NCBI GenBank assembly: GCA_965229625.1
Contig: CBDDJJ010000001.1
Location: 2,232,001 to 2,296,000 of the forward strand
Length of the DNA: 64,000 nt
Direction of reading: 5' to 3'
Origin: JANQIO01 sp965229625
Lineage (GTDB): Bacteria; Pseudomonadota; Gammaproteobacteria; Pseudomonadales; Halieaceae
Shown: positions 46,965 through 54,983 of the stretch, in pieces
Position numbering within the stretch: position 1 is the stretch's first letter
How the letters are laid out: each line of letters begins with the position of its first letter
Notes under the pieces: generated by a model
Told to the model about the DNA's origin: nothing
Seen by the model: the letters and a program-made list of their open reading frames with translations, nothing else
Database searches by the model: none
Position numbers and translations under genes: made by a program

Positions 46965-46984
46965 TTAAGTCCAGATTAAGTCCA
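46965..46984 (+). promoter_or_regulatory. Candidate integrase arm sites, left end
   Basis: Two TTAAGTCCA copies, 11 bases apart, lie about 55 bases inside attL. The same pair with the same spacing occurs near attR. Confidence 0.6.
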
Positions 46985-47086
46985 CGATCTAGACGGGATT
47001 CCGAGATTTTCCCAGCTGTGATTGATCGCAGTACGTTCAAAGACCAGATCGTACGCTGTCCGCAAGACCTGGTTAAAGTCTTAAAT

Positions 47087-49693
47087 CTACACGCCTCGCT
47101 GCAGTCGCAAACGAAGCTGCTGCTCCACCTCACTATGAATGTCGTAACGCACGTCCGCTTCTACCTCTAGAGTCACCGCAATTGCGAATTCAATATCCTC
47201 ATCCTGGCTTAGGCCACCACTAGAGGCATCCCGACACTGAACACAAATAGGTATCTCTGAACCCTCGTCAAACTCAGGAGCCGTTTGTGTACTGTGGATC
47301 AGTCGTTTTGACCAAACTGACCCTCTCTTAATGAGGTTCGCATCAGGACCATCTGCCTTGAGGTTCAGTCCCCACCTCGCCAGCTCGGCATCTTCCACCC
47401 CATCTGCAGCGACTGCTTCCAAGCTTGCGAGACGATACTGCGCACGAGCAGGATTAATCGGTGAGAACCAAGCAATTGTCACGCGCATAGATCTTGGAAT
47501 TCGATCGCCACTCATCGAAGCCGGTAAGGGCAGCTTAAATACTTGAGCCTGGTCTTTACGAATGGAGCCATAGCCTACTATCGTAACGCCGCTATCTGGT
47601 GAGCGTTGCATCAACTCAGGGACCAAAGAGCCATAGCCAAAATGCCGACACACCTCCTCTTTTGCTCTGCCGTGCTGACCCCTGCCGAGGAGCTGATATT
47701 CTTCCGTATACAAGGCTAGTGCTTCCTCAGGCCACCGAGCGGCATTCACCGCTAGTGCGCGAGTCAATAGAGAGAGGGTTTTCCTGGGAAGCTCTAGGCC
47801 CTCGTAAGGACCACCCTCTTCAGCTAGCGCCTCTGCAGCCTGTAGTATTGCTCGCGTGGTAAGAGCCGCTGCCGGACTGGTCCCACGCATTTTTTGCGTT
47901 GCCCGGCCTTCTCCACGAGGTGAGGCAACAATAAGCCCGGTTCTCTGTGACGGCTCGATGGCACCGAGCATGGCGTCAGCGCCGGAGGGACGAACCCGTG
48001 CTTCCTGTCGACCACCAAACTGCAAGAAATCTGGTTTCACTGACCGATTAGCTCCCAGACCGAGTGCGCTCGTCAGCTGTGGCACCGTCTCACCTTCATC
48101 TGACAGGGAAATTACACCAGCCTGCCGGGGAGGCTCATTCGCTGCCAGATCCTCAGATAATGCGCCTACAGCAATGCCATTCAGTGCTTCAGAAGGCGCT
48201 AGCAAAGTGCGACCATATCCCATAGCCTTCATCGCGGCGCGAACGACTTCACGCTGAACTGCTTCCCCTGAATTCTCGAATTCAAGAGCGCTAACACCAG
48301 ATAGCAGTAGAGGCTCTCCAATATTTCCCGCCGAAATAACAAATAGCAGTCCCGCTTTTACCGCCCACCAGTCCAACAACCGAGCCAGGGAACTAATTCG
48401 ACCGGTAAACCGCATGTCCGCGACACCTATTGAGAAGTTCACGACAAACACATCAGTGGCCAACGGCTCGTCGCCTGAAATCAAAGCTGTGAGTGTGGTG
48501 TGAACCAGATCGACAAACAAACGATTATCGGGAGTCCATGCGCCAGTGTCCGCATCGACCAGCACCGGAACGCCAACTAAACGAGTGTCTTGCAATGGAA
48601 CCCCGTCAGTGGCCAAGTCGCCGCGCAGGATCAAAGAAGCCATTGCCGTACCATGTTGACGCTGATTGACCTGGGACAGTCTCACGATATCGTGAACATC
48701 CTCAATGACCATTCCACCCTCTAAAGCCTCATGGCTTGCTACCGGAGTCCCATCAATCAACGCCCCTCGTATTGGTGTTTCAAAATTGAATCCAGCCAGA
48801 GGCTCGTGCTCTCCCTGGCCGGCCAATGGATCCCCTGGAGGGGCCTGCCCGACAGTCTGTGGCAGAATGAGCTGGACTCCTTCCAGGACTGCGAGGCCTT
48901 CGATGCCGGATGGGTCATCAAGCATTGACCGAACTGCGTGAGCGGGTAACGAAGCCAGTATGGCTTCATATATAAATCCGCTCTCTGAGATCGAGGCACT
49001 GTCTACAACATGGCCACCTAGATTCTGGACGCGCTGTTCCGTTTGGACCCGCCAGTCTCTGCGCTGATCCGCTCTTGCGGTTGGCCATATCTCGATTTCA
49101 ATCCCCATCTCTTCGTACTCATCCAGAGGGAGTCGCTCTCTGATGGCTTCCCGAGCAGAGACCGTGAGCCTGTCTTCTGGGCTCCAGCAGCGCAGCTCTA
49201 GTAAGAGGTCAAACGTCTTCCACCAGGGAGCCGCACCGCGTGGTGGGGCCTCTCCCCGTTCATATGCATTCCACAGCGTGATCAATTGTTCGAAAACCGC
49301 AATTGTGGGCATGGTTGCATATAGAGTGCGCGAAAGAGCCTCACCTTCTCCTGGAGGCGAAAAACCCTCTGGGAAATCTTCGATGGTTTCTAGTTCGCTC
49401 TCAGCAAACACCTCGAGGCCGAGATCCCTGGCAACACGCGCAAAGTTCTGAATACCTCCAGCTGTAACAAAGACCAGAGCCCTCTCCGGCGCAATTCCCG
49501 CAGGGTCGGCGCTAAGCGCGACTCTAGGGCTCGGAGCCTCCAGTGCAGTAGAAAGTCTATTGAATGTCGCTTGGAACCTCTCACTCTGAACTCCTCTTCC
49601 TGGCCCAATAGGTTGCGGCGGGGTTCGCGGTGATCCTGTACGCCTCTGCGAGAGGGTTGGGTTTGGGAACTTTAGAATGGGTCGGTCAGTCAT
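47087..49693 (-). CDS. ietS: Subtilisin-like (S8) serine protease, IetS-type
   Basis: An 868-residue protein without signal peptide, so probably cytoplasmic. The catalytic triad is visible: Asp314 in GALIDGTPVASHEAL, His347 in RQHGTAMASLI, Ser606 in RGTSPAAALTTRA. About 300 residues precede the protease domain and about 260 follow it, both of unknown fold. The ATG at 49693 overlaps the AAA+ stop (ATGACTGA), so the two are co-translated; an ATG at 49732 is possible. AAA+ ATPase plus subtilase pairs of this build are known as ietAS from an Agrobacterium Ti plasmid and are listed among anti-phage systems. Functional equivalence is inference. Confidence 0.85.
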   Translation of the reverse strand: MTDRPILKFPNPTLSQRRTGSPRTPPQPIGPGRGVQSERFQATFNRLSTALEAPSPRVALSADPAGIAPERALVFVTAGGIQNFARVARDLGLEVFAESELETIEDFPEGFSPPGEGEALSRTLYATMPTIAVFEQLITLWNAYERGEAPPRGAAPWWKTFDLLLELRCWSPEDRLTVSAREAIRERLPLDEYEEMGIEIEIWPTARADQRRDWRVQTEQRVQNLGGHVVDSASISESGFIYEAILASLPAHAVRSMLDDPSGIEGLAVLEGVQLILPQTVGQAPPGDPLAGQGEHEPLAGFNFETPIRGALIDGTPVASHEALEGGMVIEDVHDIVRLSQVNQRQHGTAMASLILRGDLATDGVPLQDTRLVGVPVLVDADTGAWTPDNRLFVDLVHTTLTALISGDEPLATDVFVVNFSIGVADMRFTGRISSLARLLDWWAVKAGLLFVISAGNIGEPLLLSGVSALEFENSGEAVQREVVRAAMKAMGYGRTLLAPSEALNGIAVGALSEDLAANEPPRQAGVISLSDEGETVPQLTSALGLGANRSVKPDFLQFGGRQEARVRPSGADAMLGAIEPSQRTGLIVASPRGEGRATQKMRGTSPAAALTTRAILQAAEALAEEGGPYEGLELPRKTLSLLTRALAVNAARWPEEALALYTEEYQLLGRGQHGRAKEEVCRHFGYGSLVPELMQRSPDSGVTIVGYGSIRKDQAQVFKLPLPASMSGDRIPRSMRVTIAWFSPINPARAQYRLASLEAVAADGVEDAELARWGLNLKADGPDANLIKRGSVWSKRLIHSTQTAPEFDEGSEIPICVQCRDASSGGLSQDEDIEFAIAVTLEVEADVRYDIHSEVEQQLRLRLQRGV

Positions 49694-50681
49694 CCATATA
49701 TTCTCTATCCGGCCTGTAACGACGCGAGGCAAACACTTTTACCCTGCTATCAATTACAGAACGCAATTCACGCTCTCCCTGCGCAAGTGCATAGCGCCGC
49801 TTAATATCAAGGAAAAATGCCTCAGCCTCTGAGTAGCTCGTGGGCATTACTTTTTCTATCAAGCGCTTCGCTGTGTAACCTGGCTGCTCGTCAAACTTTT
49901 TTAGCTGATCAGAAAAGTAAGTAATCATTTGGTGAGACGTAGGACGATCAAGATTAAGCCTCAACTCAAACCGCCGCCAAGCTGCTCGATCAAGCAGCTC
50001 CGGGTGATTGGTAGCACCGACTAAAACGCAGTAGGATGGAAGGTCGTCAAGCTGCAACAGAAGTGTAGTTACTACACGTTTTATTTCGCCGGTTTCATGA
50101 ATATCGCCGCGCTCTTTGCCTATGGCGTCGAATTCGTCAAAAAACAGAACACAGGGCTCAGTGCGCACAAAATCGAACAGCCGCTTCAATCTCTGGGCGG
50201 TTTCACCGAGATAGCTCGTCACAACTGCCTCATATCTGACAGTAAATAGCGGGAGTGCCAATTCATAAGCGAGAGCCTCTGCAAGCGATGTCTTACCGTT
50301 TCCAGGCGGGCCTGCGAGAAGGAGTCGATGTCTTGGCTCCATTCCATGAGCGCGCAATACATCCGCACGCCGTTGTTCTTCAATCAGTTCATCACAGGCG
50401 CTCCGTGCCGTAGCATCAAGGTAAAGCTCATTAATTGAACAGAGGGGTTCAGATCGTTGGATACCCCCAGACCCATCCCTGACTCTTGGCGCTGGTGAAT
50501 TCCGCCCACTGCCCTTGCTTGGCGTGGCGGCATCTAGGACACGGGATATCCTATCTGCAACGCCAGCGTGCTTTTTTGCTCGCTCGTCCGCAGCAATAGC
50601 TTCTGCGATTGATCGCGCATCTGAAGTATTCCCCTCTACTCCAGCCTTAACGAGATTTAGAATAAGATCGCTACGTGCCAT
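49686..50681 (-). CDS. ietA: AAA+ ATPase, IetA-type partner of the subtilase
   Basis: A 331-residue ATPase of the FtsH/CDC48-like branch. Walker A GPPGNGKTSLAEAL (Lys130), Walker B CVLFFDEFDAIG (Asp182, Glu183), sensor-1 CVLVGATNHPELLD and the arginine-finger region around LLDRAAWRRFELRLNLDRP. The N-terminal 95 residues are probably a partner-recognition domain with a Ser/Gly/Pro-rich linker. No membrane helix. It overlaps the protease gene and may unfold or present substrates to it, or hold it inactive. A 26-base inverted repeat lies 40 bases upstream. Confidence 0.87.
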   Translation of the reverse strand: MARSDLILNLVKAGVEGNTSDARSIAEAIAADERAKKHAGVADRISRVLDAATPSKGSGRNSPAPRVRDGSGGIQRSEPLCSINELYLDATARSACDELIEEQRRADVLRAHGMEPRHRLLLAGPPGNGKTSLAEALAYELALPLFTVRYEAVVTSYLGETAQRLKRLFDFVRTEPCVLFFDEFDAIGKERGDIHETGEIKRVVTTLLLQLDDLPSYCVLVGATNHPELLDRAAWRRFELRLNLDRPTSHQMITYFSDQLKKFDEQPGYTAKRLIEKVMPTSYSEAEAFFLDIKRRYALAQGERELRSVIDSRVKVFASRRYRPDREYMDD

Positions 50682-50720
50682 GGGGCGGCTCTACCTCTCC
50701 TCGTTGCCTCGAATAATCGC

Positions 50721-50746
50721 GAATACAGGAATTTCTCCCCGTATTC
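50721..50746. promoter_or_regulatory. Inverted repeat upstream of ietA, possible operator
   Basis: GAATACAGGAA (50721-50731) and TCCCCGTATTC (50736-50746) pair with two mismatches, the outer six bases perfectly. It lies 40-65 bases before the ietA start and may bind a repressor. Confidence 0.5.
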
Positions 50747-50801
50747 TCGTATATTGACACGGATTTCTTATATTGTCTGCGGGAAAAGCTTTTTTTTATC
50801 G

Positions 50802-50992
50802 GCTAGCGTTATGCTGAAGGCACATGAAGAGCGCGGGGAAAATCTGATTGGGGTGAAACGCCCGCTAGCAGGGCGTGGTGAAGGGCTAAAATGAAGAGCT
50901 GGGCGATAGCTTTTGCGTTCGTTAACTGGCCATACCACTTCGACAACGAAGACCTGAAGCAGTAGTAAAGGGTTCAGCCCTTTGCGCCCAGC
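50802..50992 (+). ncRNA. Strongly structured non-coding region between ietA and rep
   Basis: No convincing gene lies in 50682-51083. Within it are hairpin ACGCCC-(7)-GGGCGT (50858-50876), whose loop GCTAGCA can also pair with GCTAGCG at 50802, then a 95-base unit closed by GCTGGGCG (50898-50905) and CGCCCAGC (50985-50992). This unit encloses CTTCG-ACAA-CGAAG (50938-50951) and AAAGGG-TTCAG-CCCTTT (50967-50983). It could be an RNA, or a single-strand origin of the HUH replicon. Strand is a guess. Confidence 0.4.
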
Positions 50993-51083
50993 GCCCGATA
51001 GCACTCTGAGTCGACGGCGGAGCCCGAAGAGAAAGCAGCTGAACCGCACCTCAGAATATGGGGCCAGCTCGCTGGTCGTACAG

Positions 51084-52742
51084 TTATTGACAGTACTCCA
51101 AGGAAGCCCCGCCCGAGGGCGGGGCTTCTAACGCAGGTCCTAGCTCAGCGCGCCTTGCCACAGCCCTTCTCAAGATCGCAGCCCGAATATCACCCACAGG
51201 TGTGTATGAGATCATCCAGGTGTGGATTCGGGTGATGATTGCCTCCGCTTTGTACATCACGCCCTTCAGAGACCTCACGACCTCTCCGTACTTGTTGCGA
51301 GCCTTCGTAACCAGCAGCAACGGACGAATGGGCCGAGCATCCCTGCGACAGTAGGCTCCGCCCATGAGCTCCGTGTAACGCGCCCAGTCTGAATCGTCAG
51401 CAGCCTTCCGAATTTCTTCAAACAGATCGTCCTGCCCTGCCTGGCGGGCAATACGCCGCAGCTCACGCCATACGGTGATGGGAGGGCCGCCGACTTGCTG
51501 AAACTGGCGAATCCCCCAAGTCGACGCCCATGCTTCAATCCGGCAGGCGGATACCATGGCGTCACGGCCATAGCTGTCGGTATCTATGCCGACCCCGTCG
51601 ATATTCTTAGCAACGTACTTGGCGATATACCCAGTGGCACTCCCCTTCGCAGGATCAATCCTCTCAACCTTGAGCCGGTGTTTGCGTGCACCTCGCTCAT
51701 TACCATCCTCCTGCAGCGCGTAACCTCGGAAGATGTTGACCGCTGTCTCCACGTCGCGCGCTGGGATGAAGAGCAGCAGGTGCCAATGCGGAGTGCCGTC
51801 ATGATGAGGTTCTACCACTCGCATACCAAAGGTGCGTATCCCCGCGCGGTCCCACGCGGCCCGGGTGCGAGCCCAAACACCGTTCAGCGCAGTGTGAGCA
51901 TCTAGCGGGGTGTAGCCGTCGTATTTTGGGTTTGGACGACCATTGTGGCCAAAGACGTGGTATTTGGATGGGGCTGTGAGAGTAAGGAATATAGCAACGT
52001 GGCTCCCCTTGATCTGCCGCGCCACTTCTTCAAACCCGCTCAGGCGAACCATCAGCTCGGCCCGGCGTACCACCGGGTTGGCAGGACTCAAATCTTGAAG
52101 CTCAGCGAGGGTGTAACGCGAGCCCTCCTCGTTTTCTGCCAGGAGAACTTCGAGGAGCTGCCGGTTGCGCACTATTTGAGCAACCCTGCGCTTGAACGTT
52201 AGCTCACTCACGTACAGATCACGCTTTTTGTGCACGAATCCCAAGTCCCGGATCAGCGCTTCTCGGGCCTTACGCTGGTACGCTCGGAGCCGCTTAAACC
52301 ACCAGTCCTCATCACAATAGCGCTTCAAGGCGCGAGCAATCTTATCTTCGCTAGCCTCTGCGCCTGGCAGCGGCGTGACACCCGCTTCTTCCACCCATGG
52401 CTTTATCGTGACCAGGATGGCTAGCGGATTCTCGTTTTCAAGTCTGGGCAAGATTCTCCGCGATAGGTGCCTTGCCAACCTGGTGCCGTACTTCTTCAAT
52501 CTTTCTTCTTCGGAATCCAGCGATAGCTCTGTTTGCCCGAGATGCAGGCGCGGCTCGAGCTCTCTCAGCCAGACGTTTGCAGCCACATGGCCCTCAGTGT
52601 GGGCAAGCCGCCGATAGTACGCGATGAGATAGAACGCCAAATTTGGATGCCGCTCGAAAATCTGGTTTCGCCACTGCGGGCAGTCCTTGGCACCGATTCC
52701 ATCCAGGGTGGCCATGGCTTTCTGGAGATCACGGGAGATCAT
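51084..52742 (-). CDS. Phage gpA-like HUH replication endonuclease
   Basis: A 552-residue rolling-circle initiator related to P2 gpA (Phage_GPA type). Motifs in order: strand FLTLTAPSKYH, metal-binding H-W-H (His319, His321) in GTPHWHLLLF, and the paired catalytic tyrosines Tyr372 and Tyr376 in YIAKYVAKNID. The ATG at 52742 overlaps the alpA stop (ATGA) and is preferred to an upstream frame extension. The gene should let the excised circle replicate. A GC-rich hairpin (51103-51128) lies inside its last codons without a T-run. Confidence 0.88.
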   Translation of the reverse strand: MISRDLQKAMATLDGIGAKDCPQWRNQIFERHPNLAFYLIAYYRRLAHTEGHVAANVWLRELEPRLHLGQTELSLDSEEERLKKYGTRLARHLSRRILPRLENENPLAILVTIKPWVEEAGVTPLPGAEASEDKIARALKRYCDEDWWFKRLRAYQRKAREALIRDLGFVHKKRDLYVSELTFKRRVAQIVRNRQLLEVLLAENEEGSRYTLAELQDLSPANPVVRRAELMVRLSGFEEVARQIKGSHVAIFLTLTAPSKYHVFGHNGRPNPKYDGYTPLDAHTALNGVWARTRAAWDRAGIRTFGMRVVEPHHDGTPHWHLLLFIPARDVETAVNIFRGYALQEDGNERGARKHRLKVERIDPAKGSATGYIAKYVAKNIDGVGIDTDSYGRDAMVSACRIEAWASTWGIRQFQQVGGPPITVWRELRRIARQAGQDDLFEEIRKAADDSDWARYTELMGGAYCRRDARPIRPLLLVTKARNKYGEVVRSLKGVMYKAEAIITRIHTWMISYTPVGDIRAAILRRAVARRAELGPALEAPPSGGASLEYCQ

Positions 52743-52969
52743 GCTTGCTCTCCCAGGTGGTGAAGACGCTGAAACTTGTCCAGCCACGCGTCCAGGTCCT
52801 CGCGGAGGTAGCGAACGGATCGGCCGATCTTGATGAACGGCGGGGCTGGGGTGCGGCTCTCCCTGGGGCCATCCATCCTGGACTGCGCCAGGAAGGACCG
52901 GCTCATGCCAATGTAGGATGCGGCCTCCCGTTCGGAGAACGCCCGGTGCGGATTCGAATGAGTTTCCAT
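52739..52969 (-). CDS. AlpA-type helix-turn-helix regulator / excisionase
   Basis: A 76-residue winged HTH protein of the MerR-like AlpA class (FSEREAASYIGMSRSFLAQSRMDGP, then APPFIKIGRSVRYLREDLDAWLDKF). Such proteins activate integrase or act as recombination directionality factors. It is translationally coupled to rep. Tandem 20-bp repeats lie upstream. A decayed copy is at 60362. Confidence 0.9.
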   Translation of the reverse strand: METHSNPHRAFSEREAASYIGMSRSFLAQSRMDGPRESRTPAPPFIKIGRSVRYLREDLDAWLDKFQRLHHLGEQA

Positions 52970-53036
52970 GCCTTGATCACCCTTGTTGATTGAGGTTGAT
53001 CGCAGACTATGGAAGTTTCGAAGCGGCCTATAGCGA

Positions 53037-53076
53037 GATTAAACTTAGCCTTAAAGGATTAAAGTTAGCCTTAAAC
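53037..53076. repeat. Tandem 20-bp repeats upstream of alpA
   Basis: Two adjacent 20-base units, GATTAAACTTAGCCTTAAAG and GATTAAAGTTAGCCTTAAAC, differ at two positions. They lie in the promoter region of alpA-rep. The same arrangement is conserved at 60645-60684, which argues for a protein-binding role. Confidence 0.8.
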
Positions 53077-53105
53077 TTTTCTTGGCAAATTTACTGGATT
53101 GGCTC

Positions 53106-53771
53106 TTAGGTCTCGTCCTGGGGCCTATCTGGCGTACCTCCTCCTGGCTTGAGCCCATAGTGGCGCAGCATGTTCTCCTGTATCTCTCTAAGCTCCTTGT
53201 CGCGGTAGTATTCTTCCCACATAGCGTCAAAGCTTTCCGACAAGCGGATTCGCTGTTCTCGAGTGAGCTGGCTCCACTCAATGCCCACGGCACAAGTGTT
53301 TGCGTCCATAAATTCACGCCAGCTCGGTAGCGGTGAGAAATAGTGCCGCCTCCGGCTTCTAGCTCGGTCACGATAATATTCAACACTCTCCAGATCGGTA
53401 AGAAACTTCACCGCAAAATCTCGAACTGCCAGGCGGCCCAAGTCAATCTGCCACGACTGCCAAAGCGTGTAGTGAACGAGGCAGAGCGTCGTTACGAACA
53501 GCAGCACCATACCAATGGACGCAGCCCTCACGGCGTCCCACCGCCACGCCATTAGGAATACTGCAAGTTCCAGCAATGCCCAGAGAGACAACAGAGCAAA
53601 AATAAAGGTGAATATTCGAAACAGGCTTGGCTCAGACTCAGGCGCAAACCACAGATTGAAGAAACCGACACAGTAGTCCGGCATCATAGTCATGACGACG
53701 GCAAACCAATAGAGCAGCGCAAGTATCAGGCACGTGATCACAAGCGACCAGATTCTTACGCCCGGCATCAT
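53106..53771 (-). CDS. Four-helix membrane protein of unknown function (element copy)
   Basis: A 221-residue protein. Hydrophobic helices lie at about 7-29, 50-78 and 85-106 (one may be split in two). The about 100-residue C-terminal part is charged and cytosolic in character, with WSQLTREQRIRLSESFDAMWEEYYRDKELREIQENMLRHYG. I recognise no family. The paralogue at 60705 has the same length and similar sequence throughout, which supports the start at 53771 (an ATG seven codons upstream is possible). It lies between two element control genes. Confidence 0.75.
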   Translation of the reverse strand: MMPGVRIWSLVITCLILALLYWFAVVMTMMPDYCVGFFNLWFAPESEPSLFRIFTFIFALLSLWALLELAVFLMAWRWDAVRAASIGMVLLFVTTLCLVHYTLWQSWQIDLGRLAVRDFAVKFLTDLESVEYYRDRARSRRRHYFSPLPSWREFMDANTCAVGIEWSQLTREQRIRLSESFDAMWEEYYRDKELREIQENMLRHYGLKPGGGTPDRPQDET

Positions 53772-53779
53772 AGTGACGG

Positions 53780-54757
53780 CTACCCATCCCACTTCTTAAT
53801 TTTGGAAAGCGTCGGGGAGAGGCTGCTGCGCTTGAAGCTCTGCAGATCGCCCGGTTCAGCGTAGATGCTCTGCCATAATATGCGCTCGTTATCGACAGAT
53901 CTCAGGATTGCGTCAACGTCATACACTCTGTCCTTCATTTCAGACTGAGCTTCATGCTTAGTCACATTCCAGACATCTTGCGCCTTGAGCGCCTCTCCCG
54001 ATTTCATTATCCGGTAGAAGAGCTGATGGAGCTGGCTCTCTCTTTGCTTCTCTGCGGGCACCGCTGCCTGAATCCGTCCCACAACGGACTCGGACCCCGC
54101 TGACCCTGCGCCCTGAGCCGGCGCGCTGGGCTGCTTGAGCCGCTCTACGCATTCTGGGCTCAAACGGATATCTTCCTTAGCGAACTTCCCATTGGGCGTG
54201 TAATCGTAGAAATGAGGATTTGGCACCCGGCTTGCTGAGAGCTCATACAACGGGGAGGCTTCCCTCTCAGGATTTGCTTTTTTATATGCCTCGGCCAATG
54301 CGGAAACTGCGTCGTAAACACTTCTTCGCCAACTTGTGCTGACCACCGGCAGCGGCAGAAGATTCGGCTGCCTCAGCCCACCCTCGCTTAACTCTCTGTC
54401 CCACCCCGCAAGCTCGGCTGGAAAGTTTTGCCCTGAAAAAGGTACGTCGCCGGACCAGCCAGAAATCTTGTCCCTGGAGAGAGGCTCGGCTTCCCGATTC
54501 AGTACGATCTCTCCAGCCTGCATCAGCAGCTCTATCCACGATTGGTGCACGCGAATCAGCCCCTTGTACTCACAGGTGCCAATCCCAACAATCCCCTGCC
54601 GCTCTCCATCAAAAAGGACAGCCAAATAACGGCGTCTTGGTGACAATAAGTCTCCATGCAGCTGACCAGTTTCGATGGAGTGCCAGAGTTCAGGCTCGGA
54701 GTAGGGCAATAACTCCGCTGCTTCCTTAACGCTGTAGTACTCGCGGACAAGATTCAT
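53780..54757 (-). CDS. Element protein with N-terminal HTH-like segment, function unknown
   Basis: A 325-residue soluble protein. The start YYSVKEAAELLPYSEPELWHSIETGQL reads like a MerR/excisionase-type helix-turn-helix. The middle contains KEDIRLSPECVERLKQ, and residues about 215-240 are an Ala/Gly/Ser-rich linker. The end (VDAILRSVDNERILWQSIYAEPGDLQSFKRSSLSPTLSKIKKW) is helical. It sits next to the iteron-like array at 54857-54960 and may bind it; this is inference from position. Confidence 0.65.
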   Translation of the reverse strand: MNLVREYYSVKEAAELLPYSEPELWHSIETGQLHGDLLSPRRRYLAVLFDGERQGIVGIGTCEYKGLIRVHQSWIELLMQAGEIVLNREAEPLSRDKISGWSGDVPFSGQNFPAELAGWDRELSEGGLRQPNLLPLPVVSTSWRRSVYDAVSALAEAYKKANPEREASPLYELSASRVPNPHFYDYTPNGKFAKEDIRLSPECVERLKQPSAPAQGAGSAGSESVVGRIQAAVPAEKQRESQLHQLFYRIMKSGEALKAQDVWNVTKHEAQSEMKDRVYDVDAILRSVDNERILWQSIYAEPGDLQSFKRSSLSPTLSKIKKWDG

Positions 54758-54856
54758 GGCACAACATCAGTTCCTTTGATGTTATACACGCTAGCATAGT
54801 CATTCTCCGTAGCCATAGTTGATCTATACATAATAGGAATCACAGCAGCGTCCCTG

Positions 54857-54973
54857 CTTACGTACGGGAGTTACCAAATTCCCGTACGTCGGGAATTACC
54901 ACATTTCCGTACGTCGGAAATTACTAAGTTTCCGTACGTCGAGAACTACCAATTTTCCGTACGTACGTAATGG
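54857..54973. repeat. Array of 25-bp iteron-like hairpin repeats
   Basis: Four consecutive 25-base units (54857, 54882, 54907, 54932) and a partial fifth. Each contains CGTACGT(C) and an A/T-rich core near TTACCA or TTACTA. Within each, short arms pair (for example GGAAA-TTACTAAG-TTTCC), and changes in one arm tend to be matched in the other. It lies between the integrase and the 53780 gene. Candidate replication origin iterons or operators. Confidence 0.82.
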
Positions 54974-54983
54974 AACTAGCGAA

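Noticed and set aside
50768..51049. 93-codon minus-strand frame in the structured region
   Set aside because: Odd composition, no ribosome site seen, and it overlaps hairpins; I prefer a non-coding reading. Two tiny plus-strand frames (27 and 24 codons) were also not supported.
51103..51128. GC-rich hairpin as terminator of rep
   Set aside because: It lies inside the last rep codons and is not followed by T residues.
54857..54973. Possible CRISPR array
   Set aside because: Units are contiguous 25-mers with no unique spacers, and no cas genes are present; they look like iterons.
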